Shown here: one piece after another, positions 17,666 through 25,496 of the stretch
How the letters are laid out: the number at the start of each line of letters is the position of its first letter
How positions within the stretch are numbered: position 1 is the stretch's first letter
Assembly: GCA_046351555.1 (NCBI GenBank)
Contig: JAXLYI010000011.1
Coordinates: 240,627 to 304,626, forward strand
DNA: 64,000 nucleotides
Reading direction: 5' to 3'
DNA from: CAISKJ01 sp046351555
Lineage (GTDB): Bacteria > Myxococcota_A > Polyangia > Polyangiales > Ga0077539
The notes under the pieces: model-generated
Seen by the model: only the letters and a program-made list of their open reading frames with translations
What the model was told of the DNA's origin: nothing
The model's database searches: none
Translations under genes and position numbers: made by a program

Positions 17666-18206
17666 GAGTAGGGAGCGCGGGAGCGCGCAGGAGAGCGAGA
17701 GAGAAGAGGGCGCGGCGTCACCCGGGGAGGGAGGCGCCGCGTTCGCCATTTCGGGGGTGCGGGGAGGGCGCAGGCGAGCGCGGGGGAGGGGCGTGGAATG
17801 CGCTTGACCGAGGTGCGGGCCGGCGAGAGGTTCGAAGCGACGCATGGTGCGAGCGCGAACGGACACGGGTCGGTCGGTGAGCGAGGTGAGCGAGCCGGGT
17901 CACTGGCGCGTACAGGGAGCGCACCACGGGGAGGTGGACGGCGCGCCGGGCGCGTTCGCGGCCGAACCAGGCGCCGCGGGGGGCGATGCGGCGCGCGGGG
18001 GGTGTCGCCGCGCGGGAAGTGGTGCGTTCGAGGAGCGGTGGCAATGGGCTGATGGTGGGGGAGGCGAGGGGATGTGGACGACGCAAGGGCGTCAGGGTGT
18101 TGGCGGTCGGCGGCCTAACGCGCAGGTTACCGGGTTATCGCGCCGGAGCCGGCGGCCTAACGGGCGTGTTACGGGAATACGGACGGGTTAGGCAGTCGAA
18201 GATGAT
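17666..18206. other. Intergenic region upstream of the cassette array
   Basis: No gene is supported; open frames here show no family features. A 7-base stem (CGCGGCG 17711-17717 with CGCCGCG 17735-17741) after the 17012-17665 gene could be a terminator, without a T-run. Two 32-base direct repeats lie at 18108-18183. Base composition changes after about 18200 from very GC-rich to clearly lower GC. Confidence 0.5.
18108..18183. repeat. Two direct repeats, 42-base period
   Basis: Units around 18110-18141 and 18152-18183 share cggcggcctaacg followed by gc, then gttac and ggg. Just downstream is GTTAGGC (18187-18193), the inverse of GCCTAAC inside each unit. The GCCTAAC/GTTAGGC pairing matches the outer boxes of an integron attC site, but the inner arms are direct rather than inverted repeats. 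It is therefore recorded only as a repeat bordering the cassette region. Confidence 0.5.
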
Positions 18207-18213
18207 GTTGGGC
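18207..18213 (+). other. GTTGGGC core site: possible left boundary of cassette 1
   Basis: GTTGGGC fits the attC/attI core consensus GTTRRRY. It is identical to the R' box of the attC-like site at 18955-19045 and complementary to the R'' boxes of both downstream sites (ACCCAAC, GCCCAAC). Integron recombination occurs between G and TT, so the first cassette would start at 18208. No partner arms are visible to its left, so this could be an attI-like or secondary site, or chance. Confidence 0.4.
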
Positions 18214-18423
18214 GGCAGGACGAAACCCGCGCGACGCGACGACTACGTCAAAGTTCGACCTACAGTCACACCCAGTGTCATCGCTGACACGTCTGCGTGT
18301 CTCTCCTGCCACACCCTTGTCCGAACTTGCCTGCACTTAGCGAACCAAGACATGGCATGATCTGTGATTATGGGTATTGCCGTCCATTGGACAATCCGAT
18401 GGCGGCAGGAGAGACGGGACCAG

Positions 18424-18906
18424 ATGGAAATCGATCAGTTTGTTGATGGTGGATATCGTGGAATCGTCGTGCTGGAGAAATCCCACAAGGAGTCCTCAAG
18501 TCAACGCGATGATCACTATCACATTTCGGTAGTCGCGAAGAATAAGAGCGGAAAATGCTTCAAGCTCAGCGCGGATGAGCATTGGAACGTTTTCAAGGGC
18601 GTGTCGCGCTCGTCCTCCGTACCTCTGCCGATCTCGGAGGATGAGTACCAGCAGTTGGTGGAGAAGCATGGGATCAGCGACACGGACGAGTGGTATGAAA
18701 AGCGGTCCAAGGCTGAAGAGGAACGTAAAAGAGTCGAAGTGGAGCGGGCACGCCTCACGCCGACGTGCCCGCTCTGTAAAGGCACGATGTCCGTGAAGGA
18801 GAATGGGCGTACCAAACAGAAGTTTTTCGGCTGCGACAAGTTTCCTCGATGTGGGGGATCTGTCTCCGGAAGCCCCGGGGTCTTTGCGGCTTTGGCAAAG
18901 CTCTAG
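18424..18906 (+). CDS. Protein with C-terminal topoisomerase-type C4 zinc ribbon
   Basis: 160 residues from ATG 18424, which has AGGAGA about ten bases upstream; GTG 18364 and ATG 18370 are in-frame alternatives. Residues 1-70 form a mixed region with no recognised fold, 95-112 are a charged helix (EEERKRVEVERAR), and 115-143 form a zinc ribbon CPLC...GCDKFPRC (Cys115, 118, 137, 143) like the DNA-binding fingers at the C-terminus of bacterial topoisomerase I. Its codon use is less GC-biased than its neighbours, suggesting transfer. It is the only gene in the first putative cassette. DNA binding is likely; the job is unknown. Confidence 0.7.
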   Translation: MEIDQFVDGGYRGIVVLEKSHKESSSQRDDHYHISVVAKNKSGKCFKLSADEHWNVFKGVSRSSSVPLPISEDEYQQLVEKHGISDTDEWYEKRSKAEEERKRVEVERARLTPTCPLCKGTMSVKENGRTKQKFFGCDKFPRCGGSVSGSPGVFAALAKL

Positions 18907-18954
18907 CAGTTGCCGAGGTCCGTCGCCTCCAGAACAACGAAAAATCTGGGGCGT

Positions 18955-19045
18955 ACCCAACAATCCGATGGTGCCGACCGCTCCCCCTTCACCCGCCGCC
19001 AACCCGCCGTGCCTGCTGCGACGGCACATCGGCAGGCCGTTGGGC
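18955..19045. other. attC-like recombination site (between cassettes 1 and 2)
   Basis: Outer boxes: ACCCAAC (18955-18961) and GTTGGGC (19039-19045), fitting RYYYAAC/GTTRRRY. Inner boxes: CCGATG-G-TGCCG (18965-18976) pairs with CGGCACATCGG (19022-19032) over 11 bases, leaving a single extra G unpaired. The spacers between outer and inner boxes are 3 and 6 bases. This combination (two box pairs, unpaired spacer, extrahelical base, about 90 bases long) is the diagnostic architecture of integron attC sites. It lies just after the stop of the 18424 gene, as attC sites do. Confidence 0.7.
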
Positions 19046-19131
19046 TGCCTCGAAGATCGACGAGGCCGCGCCCCCAGAGTGGCCTTCTCGCGGGAACTTG
19101 AGCTTCTGTTCAGGTAGAGGTACAAGACGCC

Positions 19132-20037
19132 ATGCACGCCGTCTTCGCCGACCCCAAGACCGACTTCGTCTTCAAGCGGATCTTCGGCGCGGAGACCCGT
19201 AAGTCGCTGCTGATCGCGCTGCTGAACAACCTGCTGGAGTTCGACGGCGAGCGGCGCATCGTCGACGTCCAGCACCTCAGCGGCGAGCAGCATGTCGACA
19301 TCGCGGAGCTCAAGCTCTCGATCGTCGATGTGAAGTGCACGGATGCCACGGGCCGACGCTTCGTGGTCGAGATGCAGGTGCTCAAGGTCGAAGGCATCGA
19401 GAAGCGCGTCGTCTACAACGCCAGCAAGGCGTATGTGATGCAGCTCCGCAACGCTGAAGAGTACCCGGGGTTGTGTGATGTCTTCGGGGTGACGATCTGC
19501 AACTTCAACCTGTGGTCAGAGAAGGATGAGCGGGGGCGCTTCAAGGTGCCGATGCTGAGCCGCTGGCGCATGCAGGAGCAGCACAGCGGGGAGAAGGGGC
19601 TGCCGCAGGTCCAGTACGCCTTCCTCGAGTTGCCCAAGTACGATGCCGGCGATACGCCGAAGACGCTGGTGGACAAGTGGGCGTTCTTCTTCCGCGAGGC
19701 GAAGAACCTGAACATGGTTCCGGAGCCCCTGGCCGAAGCGCCCTTCCGTGAGGCGTTGGAGGTCTCTCGCACCGCAGGCTTCACGCCGGCGGAGTGGGAG
19801 GCCTACGAGCGTGCGAAGATGGCGGAACAGGACGCGCGCGGGGCGCTGGCAAACGAGAGGCAGGAGGGGCGAGCCGAAGGCAAGCGAGGCACGCTGCTGC
19901 GTCTTCTGGAGCGTAGAGGCATCGAGCTGTCGGACGACGACCGCGCTACGATTGCGGCATGCGGGGACATCCCCACGCTCGATCGCTGGTGTGAGAACGT
20001 TCTGGACGCGAAGACCATTCGCGAGGTCCTTGCGTGA
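19132..20037 (+). CDS. Rpn/PD-(D/E)XK nuclease family (transposase-like) protein
   Basis: 301 residues. It begins with DPKTDFVFKRIFG, the family's N-terminal signature, then LLIALLNNLLEFDGERRI and the nuclease core SIVDVKCTD...FVVEMQ (Asp66, Glu80-x-Gln82), followed by the conserved 'YNASKAYVMQL' and 'YPGLCDVFGVTICNFNLW' segments. Members (PDDEXK_2/Rpn, related to E. coli RpnA-E) are DNA endonucleases that promote RecA-independent recombination. The C-terminus has the usual variable charged helix and a 'TLDRWCENVLDAKTIREVLA' end. It is full length and sits between two homologous attC-like sites, i.e. as a cassette gene. Confidence 0.85.
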   Translation: MHAVFADPKTDFVFKRIFGAETRKSLLIALLNNLLEFDGERRIVDVQHLSGEQHVDIAELKLSIVDVKCTDATGRRFVVEMQVLKVEGIEKRVVYNASKAYVMQLRNAEEYPGLCDVFGVTICNFNLWSEKDERGRFKVPMLSRWRMQEQHSGEKGLPQVQYAFLELPKYDAGDTPKTLVDKWAFFFREAKNLNMVPEPLAEAPFREALEVSRTAGFTPAEWEAYERAKMAEQDARGALANERQEGRAEGKRGTLLRLLERRGIELSDDDRATIAACGDIPTLDRWCENVLDAKTIREVLA

Positions 20038-20044
20038 GCGGCGT

Positions 20045-20129
20045 GCCCAACAAGATGGCGCCGGCCGTCCCCACTGCACCAAGGGAACTTCCGCCGGTGT
20101 TTGTGCTGTGGCAGCACATCGGCAGGCCG
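20045..20129. other. Second attC-like site, partly degenerate
   Basis: The start GCGTGCCCAACAAGATGG is homologous to that of the first site (GCGTACCCAACAATCCGATGG), and the end GCACATCGGCAGGCCG is identical to the first site's. The R'' box GCCCAAC (20045-20051) is the exact complement of the GTTGGGC at the start of cassette 2. After the final G (20129) the sequence is AGTCC instead of TTRRRY, so the right half of R' is lost or was never a standard cassette end. GATG pairs with CATC, but the rest of the inner stem is weak. Confidence 0.55.
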
Positions 20130-20140
20130 AGTCCTCATTG

Positions 20141-21403
20141 ATGGCAGTCGATCTCGAACTCCTCGTCCTGCGGTCGTCCAACATCGACGCAGCCAGACGT
20201 TTCTACGAGGCGCTCGGCCTGCGTTGGCGAGAGGAGCGGCACGACGGCGGCCCAACGCACTACTCATGTCGCCTGGGGGCGACCTTGTTCGAGCTCTACC
20301 CGACCCGGAACGCTTCCGCCGGACGCATCCGACTCGGCCTGCGCGTCGCCGATCCCGAGCGCGTCGCGGAGGCTGCGGTCGCGGCGGGTGGTCGCCGGCA
20401 CCCCGACAGCCGGCTCGGCGCGGCTACCGTCCTCCGCGATCCCGACGGGAACGACGTGGAGCTGCTCCCCGCGGGCCGATCCGACGCGGCCAGCTCACAC
20501 GCGATGAACGACGTCGTGATCGTGCCCCCCGACGCGCCGCGCACGCCGGGGTTCGTGCGGCTGGTGGTCGTGTCCGACACGCACAACACCGACATCCCCC
20601 TCGCGCTCTTCCCGCCGGGCGACCTCCTGATCCACGCCGGCGACCACACGAGGAACGGCCTCCGCGCCGAGCTCGAGGGCGCGGCGGCGTGGCTGCGTTC
20701 CCTGGCGGCGAAGTACACCCACGGCGTCGTGACGATCGGGGGCAACCACGACCGGCCGCTGGACGCGGAGACCTGGCTCCAGGCCGCGCCCCATGCGCAA
20801 CCCGGCGAGGCGTGGACCCACGAGTCGATGGCCGGCGCGCGGGGCTTGTTCGACGACGGCCTCGGTGAGGGGCCGATGCGGCTGCTCCACCATGCTGCGC
20901 GGGATGTCGCCGGGTTGACGCTCTTCGGCTCGCCCTACGTGAACCTGACGCCGCGGCGACGGGCCCTCGGCCCCGACGACCCGATGCGCCACGAGGGCTT
21001 CAACCGCGACGAGGCGCGCCTCGCGGAACTCTGGCGCGACATCCCCGCCGGCCTGGACGTGCTGATCACGCACGGCCCGCCGCTGGGCATCCTCGACACC
21101 AGCGTGCGGTACGGGGGCGTTCCGCGGGAGGCGCCGATCGCGATCGGCAGCGCGGCCCTCCGCGATCACCTGCGCGGCATGCGTCGCGCGGACCGGCCGC
21201 GGGTTCACGTCTTCGGCCACGAGCACGACGCGCGGGGCGTGGTGGTCGACGAGGAGATGGGGATGGTGTTCGTCAACGCCGCGGCGGTGGACGGCGATCA
21301 AGGCGTCGTCAAGCGCGGCGGCGGCTACGTCGTGAAGGAGGGGTTCCGCCCGTTCGTGGTGGACGTCAGGCCGGGCGGGCGTTGTGGTGTCGATCGTGGG
21401 TAG
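20141..21403 (+). CDS. VOC (glyoxalase-like) domain fused to calcineurin-like phosphoesterase
   Basis: 420 residues from ATG 20141, 11 bases after the second attC-like site. Residues 1-112 are a single VOC domain: LELLVLRSSNIDAARRFYEAL, then THYSCRLGATLFELYP, then VLRDPDGNDVELLP. After a short linker, residues 122-420 form a metallophosphoesterase with metal motifs SDTHN, HAGDHTR, GGNHD, ITHGPP and FGHEHD, all intact. ATG 20504 could start the phosphoesterase alone, since the frame is open without interruption. A VOC-phosphoesterase fusion is unusual; it may have arisen when a VOC cassette landed in frame upstream of a resident gene (inference). The substrate is unknown. Confidence 0.8.
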   Translation: MAVDLELLVLRSSNIDAARRFYEALGLRWREERHDGGPTHYSCRLGATLFELYPTRNASAGRIRLGLRVADPERVAEAAVAAGGRRHPDSRLGAATVLRDPDGNDVELLPAGRSDAASSHAMNDVVIVPPDAPRTPGFVRLVVVSDTHNTDIPLALFPPGDLLIHAGDHTRNGLRAELEGAAAWLRSLAAKYTHGVVTIGGNHDRPLDAETWLQAAPHAQPGEAWTHESMAGARGLFDDGLGEGPMRLLHHAARDVAGLTLFGSPYVNLTPRRRALGPDDPMRHEGFNRDEARLAELWRDIPAGLDVLITHGPPLGILDTSVRYGGVPREAPIAIGSAALRDHLRGMRRADRPRVHVFGHEHDARGVVVDEEMGMVFVNAAAVDGDQGVVKRGGGYVVKEGFRPFVVDVRPGGRCGVDRG

Positions 21404-21414
21404 CGCGACGCGGG

Positions 21415-23007
21415 CTACGAGCCCATGCGCTCGAGGTGGTTCTGCCCGTTGCGCGTCACGAACACCGGGCCCGGCGTCTCGGTGTGGCCGTCGCGCGAGG
21501 TGATGTCGCGAATGAAGAACCACGACCCCTGCGTGCGCTCGGGGGTCACGTCGACCACCACGTAGCCGCGGCGGTTGCCGTCGACGAACTTCAGGTGCGG
21601 CATCTCGCGCATCGCCTGCTGGAGCAGGGGGAGCACGAGGTCGGGGAAGCCCGCCGAGGTCACCGCCGGGCAGACGAACTCCACCGCCAGCGAGCCGCGC
21701 CCGGTGGCCGGGTCGTACGTCGCGGGGTCGAGCGGGTTCTCGGTGAGGTCCATCGCCCACGACGAGTGGATGTCGCCGGTGAGCATGACGACGTTGGCGA
21801 CGTTCATCGAGCGGATGGCGCGGAAGACGCGGTCGCGGGCGGCGGGGTAGCCGTCCCACGCATCGAGGTTGAGCACGGTGGGGACCTGGCCGACCATCAC
21901 CTGCTGGCCGATGAGCTTCCACCGGGCGCGGGAGCTCGCGACCTGCTCGAGGAGCCAGCGCTCCTGCGCGTCGCCGAGGAGCTGGCGCATCGGCGCGGCG
22001 GCGGCGTCGGCGCTGCGGGCCTGCTCGTCGCGGCCCCAGATGCGCGTGTCGAGCATCATCAGGTCGAGGAGGTCGCCCCACTGGAGCCGTCGGTAGATGC
22101 GCCCGTCCATCTGCTCGCGGATCGGCATCCACTCCATGTACGCGCGCGCCCCGGCGCGGCGGCGCTCGGACCAGTCGCCGTCGACGCCGGGCGTGTGGTT
22201 CTGCGCGCCGTTCTGCCAGGCGTCGTTGGCGAACTCGTGGTCGTCCCACACGGTGATGAAGGGGTAGGCGGCGTGGACGGCCTGGAGCTCGGCCTCGCGG
22301 CGGTAGCGCCCGTAGCGGGTGCGGTAGTCCTCCAGCGTGCGCGCCTCGTGGGGCGGGACGTTGGCGCGGAAGGATCCGTACTCGTTGTTGCCGTACTCGT
22401 AGATGTAGTCGCCGAGGTGGAGGACGGCGTCGAGGTCGTCGCGCTGCGCGAGGTTGCGGTAGGCGTGGAAGTAGCCGAACGCGAAGTTGGAGCACGACAC
22501 CATCCCGAAGCGCGCGTGCGCCACGGCGCCGGTCGGCGCGGTCTTCGTGCGGCCGATGGGCGAGGTGAGCCCCATCGCGCGGAAGCGGTAGTAGTACGTC
22601 GTCCCCGCGGTGAGCCCGGTCGCGTCGACCTTCACGGTGTAGTCGCGCTCGGGGCCGGTCATGAAGGTCCCCATGCGGGCGACGGCGGTGAACTCGCGCG
22701 TGGTGCTCACCTCCCACTGCACCTCCACGGTCATCGGCGCGGGCATGCGCGGGGAGATGCGCGTCCAGAGGATCACCGCGTCGGGGAGGGGATCGCCGCT
22801 GGCCACGCCGTGCGCGAAGCCCTCGGGCGGCGGGAGGTCGTCGACGACGTCGGTGGCGATGTCGGTGGCCGCGTCGGTCGCGTCGCGTGAGGCATCGCCG
22901 GCGGCGGGCACGGGGTCGCTCTCGCAGCCCGGCGCCGCGGGGACGAGCGCCAGGAGTCCGGCGGAGCTGAGGAGGCGGAGCAGGTCGCGGCGGTCGATCG
23001 TCGGCAT
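21415..23007 (-). CDS. PhoD-type alkaline phosphatase/phosphodiesterase, Tat lipoprotein-like
   Basis: 530 residues. The N-terminus has a twin-arginine signal (DRRDLLRLLSSAG) ending in a Cys (PAAPGC), then an Asp/Ala linker. The PhoD N-terminal beta domain (PEGFAHGVASGDPLPDAVILWTR) precedes the catalytic domain: SCSNF, HLGDYIYEYG, WDDHEFAND, QVMVGQ, and LTGDIHSSW near the end. These supply the Fe/Ca ligands of PhoD. The enzyme hydrolyses phosphodiesters and phosphomonoesters outside the cytoplasm during phosphate scavenging. It is convergent with the VOC-phosphoesterase gene, with an 11-base gap. No pho box was recognised in the 99-base upstream gap. Confidence 0.9.
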   Translation of the reverse strand: MPTIDRRDLLRLLSSAGLLALVPAAPGCESDPVPAAGDASRDATDAATDIATDVVDDLPPPEGFAHGVASGDPLPDAVILWTRISPRMPAPMTVEVQWEVSTTREFTAVARMGTFMTGPERDYTVKVDATGLTAGTTYYYRFRAMGLTSPIGRTKTAPTGAVAHARFGMVSCSNFAFGYFHAYRNLAQRDDLDAVLHLGDYIYEYGNNEYGSFRANVPPHEARTLEDYRTRYGRYRREAELQAVHAAYPFITVWDDHEFANDAWQNGAQNHTPGVDGDWSERRRAGARAYMEWMPIREQMDGRIYRRLQWGDLLDLMMLDTRIWGRDEQARSADAAAAPMRQLLGDAQERWLLEQVASSRARWKLIGQQVMVGQVPTVLNLDAWDGYPAARDRVFRAIRSMNVANVVMLTGDIHSSWAMDLTENPLDPATYDPATGRGSLAVEFVCPAVTSAGFPDLVLPLLQQAMREMPHLKFVDGNRRGYVVVDVTPERTQGSWFFIRDITSRDGHTETPGPVFVTRNGQNHLERMGS

Positions 23008-23106
23008 CGTGGGAGTCCCTCTCGCGCCGGCAGGAGCGGCGTCGGCGGTGGGTGTATCCGCGAAGGGGCGCGCGCCGCAAGGGCCCCACTGGTAACGTCA
23101 CGTGCC

Positions 23107-23424
23107 GTGCGCGCCAACGTCACGCCCTCGACGAATGCGCGGCGCGGGCTCGCCGCTTCCGTCGCGCTCGCGCCCGCGGCGTACCAGCTCGCCCGCGCGT
23201 TCGGTGAACGACTTGCGCCCGAGGCCCCGCCCGACGCGGTGCTGTGGGCGGCGCGCTCGGCGTTTCTCGATCGCGTGCGGGTGACGGGGTTTCTGGTGGT
23301 GGTGGCGGCGGTGTTCTTCGTTCCGTGGTTCGCGCGGCGGCCGGAGGTGGGGAGGCGGGCGGTGCGGGTGCTGGTGCTCGTGGGCGCGGTGGTGGGTGCC
23401 GTCGGAGGCGCGTTGCATCGGTGA
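23107..23424 (+). CDS. Small two-helix membrane protein
   Basis: 105 residues from GTG 23107. Residues 1-48 are mildly hydrophobic and Ala-rich. Two hydrophobic helices follow: about 60-75 (VTGFLVVVAAVFFVPWF) and 85-103 (RVLVLVGAVVGAVGGAL). No family was recognised. Its TGA overlaps the GTG of the next gene (GTGA at 23421-23424), so the two should be translationally coupled. It is divergent from phoD. Confidence 0.55.
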   Translation: MRANVTPSTNARRGLAASVALAPAAYQLARAFGERLAPEAPPDAVLWAARSAFLDRVRVTGFLVVVAAVFFVPWFARRPEVGRRAVRVLVLVGAVVGAVGGALHR

Positions 23425-23792
23425 GCGGCGCGGGGCTCTCGTGGGCGCTCGCGGTGGCTGCGGCGCTGGTGACGGCGGCGGCGGTGGTGGCGTGGCGTGG
23501 CGTGGCGCTGGCGGGCCGCGTGGGGGCGGCGGCGGGGGTCGGCGCGTGCGTTCTGCTGGTCGCGACGCGGCGGGCGTGGGAGGGCGGCGCGCGGCGCGCG
23601 GCATGGGCGGCGGATCGGGCGCACGCGCAGTGGTTGGAGCGCGGGGTCGACTGGCTGCTCGCGGCGGCCGCGCTGGCGGTGGCGGGCGCGCTGTTGGCGG
23701 AGGGGGGCGGGCGGGAGGCGCGGCTGGCGTGGGCCTGCGCGGCGGGCCTCGGCGCGTGTGCGTGCGCGTCGCTCGCGTGGGGGCCGGGCTGA
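23421..23792 (+). CDS. Small membrane protein coupled to the preceding gene
   Basis: 123 residues from GTG 23421, overlapping the previous stop by four bases. Four Ala/Val/Leu-rich hydrophobic stretches are visible (LSWALAVAAALVTAAAVVAW; VGAAAGVGACVLLVA; VDWLLAAAALAVAGALLAE; WACAAGLGACACASLAW) with a basic loop between the second and third. No family was recognised. The overlap makes this start much likelier than upstream in-frame ones. Confidence 0.5.
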   Translation: MSGAGLSWALAVAAALVTAAAVVAWRGVALAGRVGAAAGVGACVLLVATRRAWEGGARRAAWAADRAHAQWLERGVDWLLAAAALAVAGALLAEGGGREARLAWACAAGLGACACASLAWGPG

Positions 23793-23834
23793 CGGCGGGC
23801 GGTCCCGTTTCGCTCGCGTCCCGGCGGCGGTGCC

Positions 23835-25496
23835 TCACCGCAGGATCGACTCCCCGTAGGAGATCTGCACCGCCGACGGCGGGCCCAGCGTGGCCGTCGG
23901 CGCCGCCGCAGGGCCCATCGCGCCGCCGCGGAAGAGCTCGACGCGCCCGAGCACGGCGCCCGTCCACCCGAAGCCCCCCACCGCCGCGTCGTCGAAGCCG
24001 TCGCCGTCGAGGTCGAGCGCCGCGAGGGCCTCGCCGAAGACGTACGCGCCCGCCACCTGCGAGTGGAGCGTCGGCGTCAGCTCAACGCACGCGCCCATGC
24101 GCCAGCGGCACACCGTCGCGTCGAGCGCCGCGGGGAGGTTGCTGGTCGGGTCGCCGAGGAGGAGCTCGGCGCGGCCGTCGCCGTCGAGGTCGCCCGCGGC
24201 CACGCGCTCGCCCCAGCGCGTCGAGGCCCCCGTGTGGCGGTGCGCGACGGCCCCTGCGCCGCTCGGCGCGCCGCCCGCAAAGGGGACGACGTACACGGTG
24301 TTCGCCGCGGTCACCACCACCTCGGGGCGGCCGTCGCCGTCGAGGTCGCCGGCGGTCACCGCGTCGGCCACGGTCTCGCCGCCGGCGGCGTAGGGCAGTT
24401 GCGCGGGCTCGCCGCGCGCGGGCGCGACCCCCGGCGAACCGCCCCCGCGGAACCACTGCAGTGACGGGCCGGCCCGCGTGGTCGAGTTGCCCGCAGCCGC
24501 GCAGCCGAGCTCGTCGCGCCCGTCCTCGTCGGCGTCGAACACGACGAGGTCGCCGAGGCACGCGCGGTCGGCGGCGACCGCGGCCGTCGCGCCGGCGCCC
24601 CAGCGGACGCCCGCGGGCGAGCCGTGGCCGAGCGTGATCTCGTTGGAGAACGCCCGCGCGACCGCCACGTCGGCGTAGCCGTCGCCGTCGCGGTCGCCCT
24701 GCGCCGCGAGCCGGAAGCCGAACTCCTCGCCGCCCCGCGGTCCGTCGAGCCGCTGCGCGGGCGTCGCCGCGAGCCCCGTCGGGCCCCCGCGGTACACGAA
24801 CACCGCGCCCGCCCCGCCGCCCGCGCGCCGCGCGGCCACCGCGAGGTCGACGAAGCCGTCGCCGTCGAGGTCGCCGCACGACATCCGCTCGCCGAAGAGC
24901 GCGTCCCCCTCGGGCGATCGCAGCGTGACGGCGGGCGACGTCGCCACGCCGCCGGGCGCGCCCGGGTGGACGAAGACGGCGCCGCGCCCGTCGAACTCCC
25001 CCGCGCCGAGGGCGAGGTCGGCGCGGCCGTCGGCGTCGAAGTCGGGCACGACGCCCGCCGCGCGCGTGACCGCCGGGCCCTGCCGCGCCGCGAAGAAGAG
25101 CCACACCGCCGACGCGCGCCCGCCCGCGCGGACGCGCCACCAGTGCGGGCCCGGCGCGAGGTCGCGGAGCGCGTGCGAGGCGCCGGTCACCGGGGTCGAG
25201 TCGGTCACGCGGGCGCACGCGCGGTCGGCGCAGTGGTCGAGCGTCGCGGCCGCGTCGGGGGCCGCCCAGCGGAGCGTCGGCGAGCGCCCCGTGAGCCGCG
25301 CGCCCGACAGCGGCCAGAGGAGCCGCGGGGCTGCCGGCGCGGCGTCGGGGGGGACGTCGGGGGGAGCATCGAGAGAGGCGTCCGCGACGTCGGGCGAGGC
25401 GTCGGGCGGCGCGTCGAGTGCGGCGTCGCGGGGGCGCCACGTCCAGCCGTCGACGGTGCAGCCCGCCAGCAGCGCGAACGCGGCGAGGCGCCTCAC
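23835..25496 (-). CDS. FG-GAP/VCBS repeat lipoprotein
   Basis: 553 residues from GTG 25496; the GTG overlaps the stop of the upstream gene (GTGA). The signal VRRLAAFALLAGC makes it a lipoprotein. An Asp/Ala/Pro-rich linker (about 20-60) is followed by a fibronectin-like region and then about seven FG-GAP blades, each with a calcium-type DxDGDGxxD loop (DFDADGRAD, DLDGDGFVD, DRDGDGYAD, DADEDGRDE, DLDGDGRPE, DLDGDGRAE, DLDGDGFDD). Such repeats fold as integrin-like beta-propellers on the cell surface and bind ligands or glycans. It is the last gene of the FHA-kinase operon. Confidence 0.85.
   Translation of the reverse strand: MRRLAAFALLAGCTVDGWTWRPRDAALDAPPDASPDVADASLDAPPDVPPDAAPAAPRLLWPLSGARLTGRSPTLRWAAPDAAATLDHCADRACARVTDSTPVTGASHALRDLAPGPHWWRVRAGGRASAVWLFFAARQGPAVTRAAGVVPDFDADGRADLALGAGEFDGRGAVFVHPGAPGGVATSPAVTLRSPEGDALFGERMSCGDLDGDGFVDLAVAARRAGGGAGAVFVYRGGPTGLAATPAQRLDGPRGGEEFGFRLAAQGDRDGDGYADVAVARAFSNEITLGHGSPAGVRWGAGATAAVAADRACLGDLVVFDADEDGRDELGCAAAGNSTTRAGPSLQWFRGGGSPGVAPARGEPAQLPYAAGGETVADAVTAGDLDGDGRPEVVVTAANTVYVVPFAGGAPSGAGAVAHRHTGASTRWGERVAAGDLDGDGRAELLLGDPTSNLPAALDATVCRWRMGACVELTPTLHSQVAGAYVFGEALAALDLDGDGFDDAAVGGFGWTGAVLGRVELFRGGAMGPAAAPTATLGPPSAVQISYGESILR

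Noticed and set aside
23107..23792. Two overlapping small genes as a possible toxin-antitoxin pair
   Set aside because: Both products are Ala/Val-rich membrane proteins with no DNA-binding or toxin motif. Overlap is common in this genome.
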